Origin: Prostheceraeus crozeri
Lineage: Eukaryota; Platyhelminthes; Polycladida; Euryleptidae
Direction: 5' to 3'
Length of the DNA: 64,000 nucleotides
NCBI GenBank assembly: GCA_907163375.1
Contig: CAJQUW010007473.1
Span: forward strand, 62,001-126,000
Part shown: positions 12,650-23,106 of the stretch, piece by piece
Layout: each line of letters begins with the position of its first letter
How positions within the stretch are numbered: the stretch's first letter is position 1
Made by a program: the position numbers and the translations under genes
The notes under the pieces: generated by a model
Databases searched by the model: none
What the model was told of the DNA's origin: nothing
The model's input: only the letters and a program-made list of their open reading frames with translations

Positions 12650-14317
12650 CACACCATCGCTGCACCAAGTAGCTCCTATTCCTCTCCTTGACATCCGTTT
12701 CAACTCCACTCAATTTCCTAATTCATTTTTTACTCCAGGCCAACTAACGGGAGGATTCTCCTCTCCCCCGGTCCGTCGGCAACGCACCTCCAATACACGG
12801 CATATTGCCACTCGTCCAGGTCAACCCCGTCAACAACGCCCGGCCTCCAACCTGGACATTTCCATCCCAGAGCATTATTTCTCTGTGACCAGGGCCCACT
12901 TTACCCTGATTAAGTGCGCGCACCACTCGGCCCATCTGCATCACAAAGTTCCCAAGACGCTTCAAAGGCAAGCCCAAAACCTGGCCGGCCTCCTGAAGCC
13001 TGCCTTCAGCAATGACTCCTTTCGGCGTAAAGCTACTTGTGTCGCTGACTCCTGGCTTTCTCTGTCTCTGGAAGCCTTAAAGGATCACTACACCGCCCTC
13101 CAACAGTCTGCCCTCGACACTATGCACTCTTCTCCCTTGCCTCCGGAGTTCCTTAATCGCTCAATTTCCGTGGCATCGAAGTGGGCTACACGTCAACTAG
13201 GGAAAAAGCTCGACGCCAACATCCTCTCAACGTCCCTGTCCGAGATCAGGAAGGCCCAATTACTTCAGCCTTCGTCCAACACGACTCTGGTTGCACCTGT
13301 GCCCTCTACGCCTACTCACCGAACTACTTTGGTTTCTACGGCATCTCAAACCACCTCTAACTGCCATCTTTCTCAACCTGCTGCCACTCGTGACCGCACC
13401 AGTGCCTCCTTTCCTAATCCTGCCACTGCTACCCTTCCTCAGATCACTGATCCGCGACCTGAGGCAACCGTCTATGGACTCCTCCAATTCTGCTCTTCCT
13501 GCAGCTCCCAGCCAGCCGACGGCTTCCCCACGACCTCAACGACCAACCCGCAATCGTAAACGAGCCAGATCATCTTCGCCACCAGCCAGTCAGCAAATCG
13601 ACCTCTTCGGCAACAGGATAGCAACCCTGCCATCTCGCCGAGCATCCTCCCTATCAAGAGAACCACCACCTGATTGGAAAGAAAATGTGATACTGGGAGA
13701 TTTCAACCTCTCCAGTCTCCAAGACCCTTCCTTCACCGTCCTCGCTCACAATAATGGCCGCCTCTCTCATTTCATAACTCTGTTATCGTCCATCTCAACT
13801 TCATTTCCGTCCGTCAAACGCTTCTTGATCTCCCTCAGCACCCTGGAGAAGAACAATTGTTTCATCTCAAACTCCACCAACCTCAAAAGTGTCCTTGGAG
13901 CCGCCCACAGAGTGTTTCCTTCAGCTAAACTTTTAGTTCAGCTGGCAGGGATTGACAGCAGCTTTAACCTGGACCAAGTACAGAACCTCCAAGCCTTGAA
14001 CGCCTTTGTCATCAACAAATCGCCCTCCTCCAGCATCCATGTTCCCACCGCAACCCACTTCAACCTCGTGAATGGTCACTGGAGCACTGAAACCCAAGAA
14101 GAGGCCTACTCCTCAATCAGGTTTTTTTGTCCTAAAGCCGGGAACGCTTCAAGCCTCGGCCAAAGCTAACTTTGTCTTCCTGGACTCTCATCTCCTCCCA
14201 AATGACAATACGTTCGATATTCTCAATCTCCCCGCCTCTTTTATTCCAAAGCCGAGCCATATTTCTCATCAACTGATTCTCGATGCAGTTCGTGATTTCG
14301 TGAGAAAATTGCAATAG
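12650..14317 (+). pseudogene. N-terminal part of the Penelope-like protein, SGNH-like segment
   Basis: The frame is open from before 12,885 (a bounding start codon is not evident) with LDISIPEHYFSVTRAHFTLI and a helical region. Then comes a proline/serine-rich linker, a basic patch (RPTRNRKRARSSS) and a globular segment with ILGDFNLSSL, KRFLISLSTLEKNN, LLVQLAGIDSSF and THFNLVNGHW. The spacing of these blocks resembles SGNH/GDSL hydrolases (GDSN, then a ..G.ND-like block, then D..H), but several key residues are degenerate. The reading frame shifts near 13,470 and near 14,140, and a stop falls at about 14,315, before the RT part. The SGNH assignment is an inference. Confidence 0.55.
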
Positions 14318-14398
14318 AACGCTGCTCTCCCCCTATCCAACCCGCCTATTCAACGCCTTGGCCCGCTCCCTTCAACACGTTGGCCACCTCCCAGTTTA

Positions 14399-16276
14399 GT
14401 GCCACCGAACACTCTGGCGCTCTCGCACAGGATCCTTGCAGCCACAAGCAGTTACCTATCGTCCCACGAATCCTGTTTCGCCTCTAGAAACCTCACTGAA
14501 GAGGGAACTAGTGAACTCCGCCGACTCCGCTCCGCCCCCAACACTACCATCAAACCAAGCGACAAAGGAGGCCGTTGGGTTGTCATGCCTGCCACCCACT
14601 ACCGCTCTGAGGCCCTCAGACAGCTCTCTAATACCGATTTCTATGAGCCGGTCGATAGAGAGTCCTCCTCAATCGTGGCCCCGCGCTTACGTCAGCTCGT
14701 TCGCCACCTTCACAACAACCACTTCATCAGCGCTAGGGAGAAACGGGTTATCCTCCCCCCTCCTCACCACCGATCCCGCAATTTCTACCTCCTACCAAAA
14801 CTGCACAAATCCTCATGGCCTTCTCCTTACATGCCTCCAGGCCGTCCAATCGTCACGGATATTCACAGCCTCTCCAGACGCTGCAGCGACTTCACCAACT
14901 TGTTCCTGCTCCCCCTGTGTTCTCTACAATCAAGCTTTCTAAAAGATTCCAGCCACCTGATAGCCATTCTCCGTTTTCTCGCAGTAGAACAAGACACCAT
15001 CCTCTTCACCATGGAGGTGGCCTCACTCTACACAAATATCCCGATCGACGAGGGGATTGCGGAAGTGGGCAGGGCATTCCTCGATCACCCTGAAGCTGAC
15101 CGCCCAGACCTCACAATCCTGTCCCTTCTGAAAGCAATCCTCAACTCCAACTATTTCTCCTTCCAAGGTTTCACATGGCGCCAGAAGTCAGGCGTTGCGA
15201 TGGGCAATGCCTTCGGAGGAGCTTTCGCCAATATTTTCATGGACTCCTGGGAACGCTCCGCCCTCGCCTCCCACACCCTGCAACCGGTACTTTGGAAACG
15301 CTACCAGGACGACATCTTCGGTCTGTGGACTCATGGCGTGGACAGCCTGAAAGATTTCCACTTCTTACTCAATTCTCATCACCCCAATATTTCTACCACC
15401 CTCAACTACGGCTCCTCGGTGAATTTTTTGGATCTAACCATCGAAATAAATGGCAGCAGTCTCTCCTACCGCCTCCATTCTAAGGGCACAGACACTCACC
15501 TGATCCTTCCTCCATCCTCCTGTCATCCTCCTCATACGTTCAAGGGCGTGCTCTATAGCGAGATTCTCCGCTTCGCTTCGCACAGCTCTAGCGCCGAATC
15601 ATTTCAAGCCTCCTACAAATCAATCTCGAAGGTTTGGCGAGCCCAAGGCTACTCGAGGTCAATCATCCGTTCTTCCAAAGCAAAGGTCCTTTCCCACCTC
15701 AACCTCTCGTTCGAATGGAACTCCGGCATGGTGCCATGCCCCAACCCTTCATGCCCCATATGCAGCTTCGCCGACTTCTCCAGCAACTTCGGTGACAACT
15801 TCTCCAGCATCCGATACCCGATCCTGGGGCGAATCTCCTGCAGGTCCCAAGGCGTCGTTTACTTAATTTCCTGTATTAGATGTGGGAAGTCGTATGTTGG
15901 CCAGACGAACAGAGCCCTGTGGGACCGAATATTCGAACATGTCAACAACATCAGATATCGAACGCAAAGCACCTACCTTTCCGAACACTTTTCCTCCAAC
16001 TGCGGCCTCGAAGACTTCATCTTCAAAGGAATTGATTCCAGTCCCAACCCAATGAAGCGAAAAACCAAAGAAGCCAAATGGATAAAAACCCTCAAAACAA
16101 TGTCACCCTCCGGCCTCAATATCTCTATGACAGACAATTCAAAAATCACGAACCTGATCCTTCCTTTTTCTGACTGCAGTACCGGCCTGGTTAGTGTGAT
16201 CAGACTCCTATTAGGAGAGACAGCATTTCGCCCGTCATACACCAGGGCACGTAATTTGCGTGACTTATTTTCGTAG
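14399..16276 (+). CDS. Penelope-like reverse transcriptase with GIY-YIG endonuclease
   Basis: An open frame of 625 codons. RT blocks in order are FYLLPKLHKS (about 130), GRPIVTDIHSLS (about 150), FTMEVASLYTNIP (motif A, about 205), SGVAMGNAFGGAFANIFMD (motif B, about 263) and RYQDDIFGLW (motif C, about 303). A C-terminal GIY-YIG nuclease follows: VVYLISCIRCGKSYVGQTNR (about 495-515) and an arginine/histidine helix. This RT-then-GIY-YIG order defines endonuclease-bearing Penelope-like elements, which copy themselves into nicked target DNA. In motif A the usual aspartate of the DVxSLYT block reads glutamate (MEV), which would be expected to hurt polymerisation. The 5' coding region is also broken, so the copy is probably dead although this part is open. 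Confidence 0.9.
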   Translation: MPPNTLALSHRILAATSSYLSSHESCFASRNLTEEGTSELRRLRSAPNTTIKPSDKGGRWVVMPATHYRSEALRQLSNTDFYEPVDRESSSIVAPRLRQLVRHLHNNHFISAREKRVILPPPHHRSRNFYLLPKLHKSSWPSPYMPPGRPIVTDIHSLSRRCSDFTNLFLLPLCSLQSSFLKDSSHLIAILRFLAVEQDTILFTMEVASLYTNIPIDEGIAEVGRAFLDHPEADRPDLTILSLLKAILNSNYFSFQGFTWRQKSGVAMGNAFGGAFANIFMDSWERSALASHTLQPVLWKRYQDDIFGLWTHGVDSLKDFHFLLNSHHPNISTTLNYGSSVNFLDLTIEINGSSLSYRLHSKGTDTHLILPPSSCHPPHTFKGVLYSEILRFASHSSSAESFQASYKSISKVWRAQGYSRSIIRSSKAKVLSHLNLSFEWNSGMVPCPNPSCPICSFADFSSNFGDNFSSIRYPILGRISCRSQGVVYLISCIRCGKSYVGQTNRALWDRIFEHVNNIRYRTQSTYLSEHFSSNCGLEDFIFKGIDSSPNPMKRKTKEAKWIKTLKTMSPSGLNISMTDNSKITNLILPFSDCSTGLVSVIRLLLGETAFRPSYTRARNLRDLFS

Positions 16277-16974
16277 TAATTTGAGCAGTTTCCTTCTCCA
16301 CAATGTCTTCAATTTTCTCTGCTGTCCTTCCACTTACTTCCTAGACTCGCCTTCACCTCTCTCTCTCTCTCCCTCTCTCCCTCTCACTCTCTCACTCTCT
16401 CACTCTCTCCCTGTCTCTCTCTCCCTCTCTCCCTCTCTCTCTCTCTCCCTCTCTCCTACTCTCACTACTCCCTCCCTTTTCTCCCCTTTCCTCCGTCCTC
16501 TATTTCTTTTGTCTTTCTTCCCAAAGGTTCTGTCCATGTTACCAATTTTATTAATTTTCTCTTACTTGTTTCACGATCCTAAATCTTCTCCATTTCTTTT
16601 CTAAACCATTGTCCTACCGGCCCTGCCAACAAACTTGCACCTTCCTGAATATTTTCGCTGACCAAACATTCTCCACTGTTTGTTTGCTTAACTTGATCAC
16701 CTCTATTGTCAAGCGTTCCCTTTCATATCACACCACTTGACCACGTCTCCCACTTCACACCAGCACTTTCCCACTTATCATTGTTCATTTGTAACCAGTC
16801 GCTTATTGCCGCCAACTATTGTCGCTTTTGTCTAATTTCCCTATTGTTTGCATGTTTTCATCTAAACTAAGGGTAATTGTCCGTTTCACTCCCTATAAGA
16901 TCCTGCTTAAATGATTCTTTCATTTTAAATGTTACTGAGAAAGAAGCTATCGCGAAACCGGTTCTCAGTACATA
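16277..16974. other. 3' region of the Penelope-like element
   Basis: A pyrimidine-rich tract at about 16,353-16,500 gives a meaningless serine/leucine frame. No hammerhead ribozyme core was found by eye. The Tc1-like insertion begins at the TA at 16,973. Confidence 0.45.
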
Positions 16975-18756
16975 CAGTAGGAGACAAATTATTAGTCACC
17001 ACCCTCGATTTTTCGTCATTTTTATTGAAAACTATTAAATCAATGCCTGAGATGCATTCAATGCACACTATTTCGTGTATTAGCTCTCTTTTTAGCTTAT
17101 TGAAAGAGACATCCATCAAAAGAAAGTAAAATTTATCCACAATGCTACAAATCTATTCATTTGAACATCAGACAGAAAATCATGAAAATGCACAAAAAAT
17201 CAGTATTTCGTGTGACCACCTTTTGCTTTGATCACTGCCTCGACACGATCAGGCATGGAGGCTATGAGTTTCCTGCAGGTCTCCTGCATCGATTCATCCC
17301 TTATCCAGGCTTTGATGATCGCTGAGATGAGGTCCTGCTTCGTCGTCAGAGTCTGTCCGGATGCGTCGTTTCATTATGGCCCAAAGAGTCGCAATCGGGT
17401 TACAGTCCGGACTGTTACCTGGCCAATCCAAAACTGGGATGCTGTTGCGTCGTAAGCAGTCTATTGACTTTCTAGCCTTATGACAAGGTGCCCCGTCTTG
17501 CATAAACACGAAATCTCCTTCGGGAAACCAGTCTTGAAGAGAAGACAACAAGCGAGATGTCAAGACATGGACGTATTGGTCGGCGTTCATGTTCCCTTCG
17601 ACGATGTGCAGTCGTCCAGGTCCTTTCATGGAAATCACTGACCACACCATAACCTTCGTGGGATGCTTCACAGTACCCCAAGTTGGAGTTGGTCCTTCGC
17701 ACAAAGCCCAGACGCGCGGTGTTGTTGACGATTGGCATTGGAATGTTGACTCATCCGAAAAGCAGACCTTTGCCCATTCATCTGCGGTCCAGTTTCGGTA
17801 TTTCCTCGCCCACTGGAGTCTCTTCACTCTCATTTTGTGAGTGAGGGCTGGCTTCGGAACGGGCCTCGAGCTCGCTATTCCACCTTCCTTCAGTCTTCGG
17901 ATGACGGTCTTGTAGGAGACAGTTGACAATCCAGATTCTGCAAGGCCCTGGGACAGTCTGTAGGAGGAGGACTGCGGACTTGCTAGGGCGTGGCGGCAGA
18001 TGAGGCGGTCTGTGTGAGGTGTCGTGATTCTTTTCCTTCCACAGTGACCGCTACGAGAACTTGTTGTCCTTCCCGCTTTCTTCACTCGCTGCACACTCCG
18101 TCGTGAGACCTCAACTTGCTCAGCAATTTCGGATACCGTGTGGCGACCTCCCTTCACGAGAGCCAAAATCGCAGCTTTCTTTGAGGCAGAAATGTCTGTC
18201 GTCTTGCCCATAAGTCACAATGTCGAAGAAGCACTGAACGAGAAATGACTGGTTTTTCAATTCAACGCTAAAGCTATGCCGATGACCTTTATTACAAATT
18301 TTGAATCTGGTTAAATCCAGTTGCAGGAATTGAATTTCAAATTTTGGTCGTTGATTCACTCTGCCATAGATATTGATAAAAAATTCACAACTCAACGATT
18401 TCGTTCAGAAATGAAATATTTTACAATAGCATGTGCATTTCTTAAACAGACTGTACATAGAAATCGTTGAAAGTTCATGATTATTCATGAGGACTCATTG
18501 CAATCATTCAATTGGCATAGAACATTTCAATCTGCAAATGTAATGAGTTAGGCCTATACTTAGAAACGTTTCTATTTATAAACATTTCTATCCAGCATTA
18601 GATGAGTTACTAGAAACTAGAAATGCCTAAAAGATATTCGAAATAATATGAAAAGCAATTTTGTCGATCATACATTCATATCCAGAATCAAAAGACGGGG
18701 TTGGCTCGAACAATCCAATTATTGTTGGGGGGTGACTAATAATTTGTCTCCTACTG
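16975..18756 (-). mobile_element. Tc1/mariner-type element with both TIRs
   Basis: The left end CAGTAGGAGACAAATTATTA continues into GTCACC, and the right end is its exact inverse, ending in TCTCCTACTG at 18,756. TA dinucleotides flank both sides (16,973-16,974 and 18,757-18,758), the known Tc1 target. The total length of 1,782 bp is normal for the family. It carries one transposase gene on the minus strand. It lies at the 3' edge of the Penelope-like element. Confidence 0.93.
17200..18211 (-). pseudogene. Tc1-like transposase, inactivated
   Basis: From the ATG at 18,211 the protein begins MGKTTDISASKKAAILAL and has a paired-type helix-turn-helix region (SEIAEQVEVSRRSVQRVKK) and the RKRITT box. 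The catalytic blocks are VCFSDEST (first D), FMQDGAPCHKA (second D) and WPGNSPDCNPIATLW. In active Tc1 enzymes the third block reads NPIE-x-LW, so the catalytic glutamate is replaced by alanine here. A frameshift near 17,350 then separates the C-terminal piece (KQDLISAIIKAWIRDES to KAKGGHTKY), which ends at the stop at 17,200. The full length, about 335 codons, is typical. It would cut and paste the element; this copy should be dead. Confidence 0.92.
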
Positions 18757-18847
18757 TACTATAATCTTGCAACCCATCGTTTTCAATTTGACGCGTTCTG
18801 GACGGGTTTTCGGGTACAGAGCGGGTGACACAGACAGCTTTCTCTGT

Positions 18848-18864
18848 CTTCGCTCTCTCTCCCT

Positions 18865-18943
<79 letters not shown>

Positions 18944-19554
18944 CACGAGCAAGTGAGATCGCTTCAACCATAATTCACAACTCATTTTATTTTAGAGGCA
19001 GTAGCTCTACTTTCCAAAGTCTTAACAAGTAGTGGCTTTAAATTATTGAAAAGTCTGGAAGAAACGTTTAACATGAATTATCGCATGCATGTACCAGCCG
19101 CGTTTAGCTTTCCCGATTTCGGCATTTTTGATCCCAGAGATGCAGTGGCCCGCATCGGCTACGAAATTTTAGGTCCAGGCCCAGATGGCAGAATTCATCG
19201 CTTTGTTCACTTCACCATCCTTGATTAAAAATCTCAACTACGACGAAACAGCAAAAATGCGAAATCATTATGACGGTCTTTATCTAATCTTACTTCTGAA
19301 GAGTCATATTGATAAGCCATCAAATGAATATAATAAGAGAATTTGAATGATGAAATGAGGAAAATATTTTCAATTCCAGACATAATGAATATCGGTCCGG
19401 GTATTAGAAATTTCAAGCCCGCTCGAGGCCCGGCACATCACCAAGTCTGCATATTAGGCACATAATAGGCAAAGTTTTGTCCGCAGTTCATGTAGTTATG
19501 CTCAGGCATCCTTATAGTGGCATTAGTTTTTTACACAAATACCAGATCTTGATG
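18848..19554. repeat. direct duplication, copy A
   Basis: Begins in a CT microsatellite and runs through TCCCACGAGCAAGTGAGATC to CCAGATCTTGATG. The same sequence recurs exactly 3,552 bp downstream with no indels after the microsatellite and about five substitutions. It holds a 52-60 codon open frame (from about 19,046 to 19,228: MNYRMHVPAAFSFPDFGIFD and on), kept in both copies, whose family I do not recognise. Confidence 0.9.
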
Positions 19555-20660
19555 CAATTCCCCGGGACGAGGTCTGACCGTGACTTTCAGGTCGCGAAAT
19601 GTCATATCTAATGCACAAGCAAAGAATAAGCTAAATATTGGCATGTCATGGTGACAATTATAATGCTATGTGCTTTTTCTATCCACGGAATGATAATCAG
19701 AAAAACATTAGAGAAGAAATGCAGAAAAATTATCACATTTAATTGCAATGATGATTATGGAAGTTCCAAGATTTCATAATAGAAGAATTTTTGATCAATT
19801 AGCTTGGTAAAGATGTTCTAGCAACAGATTTTTACTTCCTGTTCCTATTTTGTGAGAGTGAAATTATACGTATGTCTTGAGGTAGATGCAGTAAATGCTA
19901 TATTCAAATTCCAGGTTGCTATTTCAGTATTCCCTAGACAAAACTGTCGCTCTTGAAATGTTTAGAAACAACGACAGTGTAAACACTTTCCTTGTATGTC
20001 ATATTCCACGTTGCATCTACCGATTTAAATGATCGTTAAGTGAAGATAAATGCATTGCAAGTGTCAGCGCGCACAATTTGTTACCAGCAAGTTTCACATA
20101 TCTTCTCTTAAATTATATATTTCTGCAAACATGAAAGATAATCGACCTTTCTGAAGCAGTTTGGATTAGAATTCAGATCTACTCTCTTTCTAACGCTATA
20201 TGCTGAAATGATTAGATTTATTTAGATAAAGCGATAACTTCACTACAACCACATTCATCTATGTATCTCAAACATAATTGTACTTGTTCTTTATTAAATA
20301 TAGAATAGTGTATAATGATTTCGGATTGATTAATGGCTTAATTTGAATTTTACATAATATACATTGTTCATAGTTGTAAACTTATTAATTAAACAAAAAA
20401 TCTTTTAGACTTCCGTGGAATGTAATTAAATTCATTATTGTAAGTTTGATACGAAGTTGAACGACGTATATGAACAAAATGCCTCAAATCATCATATCTT
20501 AAATTGCAAAATTCGCGTTGGAGTTGACATTTAATGCTCATGAACATCTTACGATGAGAAACCTGATATTTCACTGATCAATTTGACATGCATGCAAAAA
20601 AGTTATAATTTCGGTTCGCTGTACAAGTTCCATTATACTTGTGAATGAAAACGTCTCATT
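19555..20660. other. non-coding stretch
   Basis: AT-rich sequence between duplication copy A and the piggyBac relic. No gene, repeat or terminal motif was recognised. Confidence 0.4.
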
Positions 20661-20789
20661 CCAAAAAGTAGCAATGCTTTTTCGATGAAATTACAAAAGA
20701 AATTACAAATTTCCTCAAAAAGCTTGCCATTCATGGGAATTAACCTGTCAAATAGGATGAAAGATTTGATTAACCCATTAACCGGCAAC

Positions 20790-21779
20790 TGTAGAAATGA
20801 TCATAAAATATTTTGGGCACCATGGACTAAAGCAGTTTATACGCGGAAAGCCGATCCGTTTTGGTTATAAGCTGAGGGCCTTGTGTAGCGATAATGTTTA
20901 CGTCTACGACTTCTTCCTTTACCAAGGAAAGGAAACAGATCCCAATCTGTGCAAGATTCCAATAGGCGGAAGGGTCGTTTTGCAACTTGCGTCAAAAATC
21001 GATCATCCTCAAGGGAAAGAACTTTTCTTTGACAATCTATTCACCAGTCCGTCTCATTTGGTCACGCTTACGAAAATGGGCTTCAGGGCTACTGGGATAA
21101 TACGCGCTAACCGAACAAAGAAGACCCCTTTCTCCTCAAATAAGGAGATGAAGCAAAGAGGATCAACTCATCAGACGTTTGACAAAGCCAACCAACTTCT
21201 CTTTATCAAGTGGAACGATAGTAACTTTGTTCACATAGCCACAAATTACTCCTCAGTCGAGCCGAAGGTCAAGGTTGCACGTTACAGTCGAACAGAAAAG
21301 AAAAAACTTGATATTGAAATGCCCCGCACAATTGCCGAATACAATTGTCATATGGGAGGTGTTGATCATCACGATTGGCTGGCATCTCATTATGCAATTG
21401 GCATACGAAGCAAGAAATGGTACTTCCCTCTATTGATGCGAAGTATACAGATGGCACTTGTGAACGCATGGATCATTCACAGAGAAATAGTGGACAAGAA
21501 GGAGCACTTCTTGAATTTACGAGAAATGTTGTCGTATCGTATATGAAATTGACTTATGGGCAGCCATCTGTGCTTTCTAGACATCGGGCAAGTCACATCA
21601 CGGGAGTCGCAAGATCAACTATTGATTTTCGATTTGATGGTATCGATCATCGTATACTGATGCGTTCCAATCAACGGCATTGTCAGGGACAGAACTGTAG
21701 ATCTCGATCATTGTCATACTGCGGAAAATGTGACATAACTCTCTGCAAGCGTTGCTTTATTCCCTACCATAGAAGATAA
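20790..21779 (+). pseudogene. piggyBac-like transposase relic
   Basis: The open frame from about 20,797 reads IKYFGHHGLKQFIRGKPIRF, then FFDNLFTSPSHL (second catalytic Asp), NCHMGGVDHHDWLASHYAIG (third catalytic Asp) and KKWYFPLLMRSIQMALVNAW, all piggyBac transposase blocks. The region of the first catalytic Asp (the DESM-type block before KYFG) is not present in recognisable form, so the gene is 5'-truncated. A frameshift near 21,520 puts the C-terminal part (SYMKLTYGQPSVLSRHRAS and the cysteine-rich ending CGKCDITLCKRCFIPYH) in another frame. It lies between the two duplication copies. It is a dead copy of a family different from that at 54,317-57,805. Confidence 0.9.
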
Positions 21780-22374
21780 CATAATGTGCATTATCATTTT
21801 TGAATAAAGAATAAACTTTTATATGGATTTTGTTTGTTTTAATTATCATTGAGTAATTTATGATAGTTTTCTGGGCGTTTTATAATGAAGTATTTCACAT
21901 TTATATAGTTAATGGATGATTTTATAATAATGTTCACTAATATCTTTATTACATAATGATAATGTCTGAATTCTGAATTAGAAAAACAATTTAGGTGAAA
22001 AAAATGGAATAGTCGCTTTCAGGCAGTGATCTATTTTTAGATCACTGCAAATAATTACTCTTTAGAGCCAGACTAAAATAATTCAACGCTGTATAACTAT
22101 ACGGTCTGGTCATTTATGCAATAAAAAATAACCACAGGATGACAAAATGACATATTTTGATATTCAGTGTGCTGTAGATAAGAAATTATAAAAAAATATA
22201 GAAAAAATCAAATATTTTATCACGTGATGCCTATGATTAAAGGGCTGAATCGCATTGTTTAGATCCATATTCTGTTTTATAGCGCTATATTAAAAGAAAT
22301 ATACCAAAATTGTATCTTATTAAATAATGAATACATAACGAATACTTGCTCCTATGTACAATGATCTATTTATA
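21780..22374. other. non-coding stretch
   Basis: AT-rich and partly an expected 3' flank of the piggyBac relic (AATAAAGAATAAACTTTTAT near 21,802 could serve as a polyadenylation signal). Nothing else is recognised. Confidence 0.4.
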
Positions 22375-22396
22375 TGCTCTCTCTCTCCCTCTCCCT

Positions 22397-22441
<45 letters not shown>

Positions 22442-23106
22442 TCACTCTCACTCTCTCTCTCTCTCTCTCTCTCACTCACTCTCTGTCTCTCTTCCCACGA
22501 GCAAGTGAGATCGCTTCAACCATAATTCACAACTCAATTTATTTTAGAGGCAGTAGCTCTACTTTCCAAAGTCTTAACAAGTAGTGGCTTTAAATTATTG
22601 AAAAGTCTGGAAGAAACGTTTAACATGAATTATCGCATGCATGTACCAGCCGCGTTTAGCCTTCCCGATTTCGGCATATTTGATCCCAGAGATGCAGTGG
22701 CCCGCATCGGCTACGAAATTTTAGGTCCAGGCCCAGATGGCAGAATTCATCGCTTTGTTCACTTCACCATCCTTGATTAAAAATCTCAACTATGACGAAA
22801 CAGCAAAAATGCGAAATCATTATGACGGTCTTTATCTAATCTTACTTCTGAAGAGTCATATTGATAAGCCATCAAATGAATATAATAAGAGAATTTGAAT
22901 GATGAAATGAGGAAAATATTTTCAATTCCAGACATAATGAATATCGGTCCGGGTATTAGAAATTTCAAGCCCGCTCGAGGCCCGGCACATCACCAAGTCT
23001 GCATATTAGGCACATAATAGGCAAAGTTTTGTCCGCAGTTCATGTAGTTATGCTCAGGCATCCTTATAGTGGTATTAGTTTTTTACACAAATACCAGATC
23101 TTGATG
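22375..23106. repeat. direct duplication, copy B
   Basis: Second copy of the 18,848-19,554 segment at a constant offset of 3,552 bp. It again starts in a CT microsatellite and ends at CCAGATCTTGATG. The small open frame is kept at about 22,598-22,780. The few differences suggest a recent duplication. Confidence 0.9.

Larger units (their letters stand above)
12560..16974 (+). mobile_element. Penelope-like retroelement
   Basis: The span covers an upstream region with a long CT tract (about 12,583-12,631), a long broken coding region (about 12,650-16,276) and a 3' region with a second CT tract (about 16,353-16,457). The 3' boundary is set by the Tc1 element that starts at 16,975. Its coding strand is clearly more GC-rich than its surroundings. 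The 5' boundary is not certain. Confidence 0.75.

Noticed and set aside
16260-16604. Leu/Ser-rich open frame
   Set aside because: Produced by the CT microsatellite.
18719-18985. Arg/Glu-rich and Ser/Leu-rich open frames on both strands
   Set aside because: Also by-products of the CT tract.
18848-23106. Direct repeats as LTRs of a retroelement
   Set aside because: No TG...CA ends, no primer-binding site or polypurine tract, and the interior holds a piggyBac relic rather than gag-pol.
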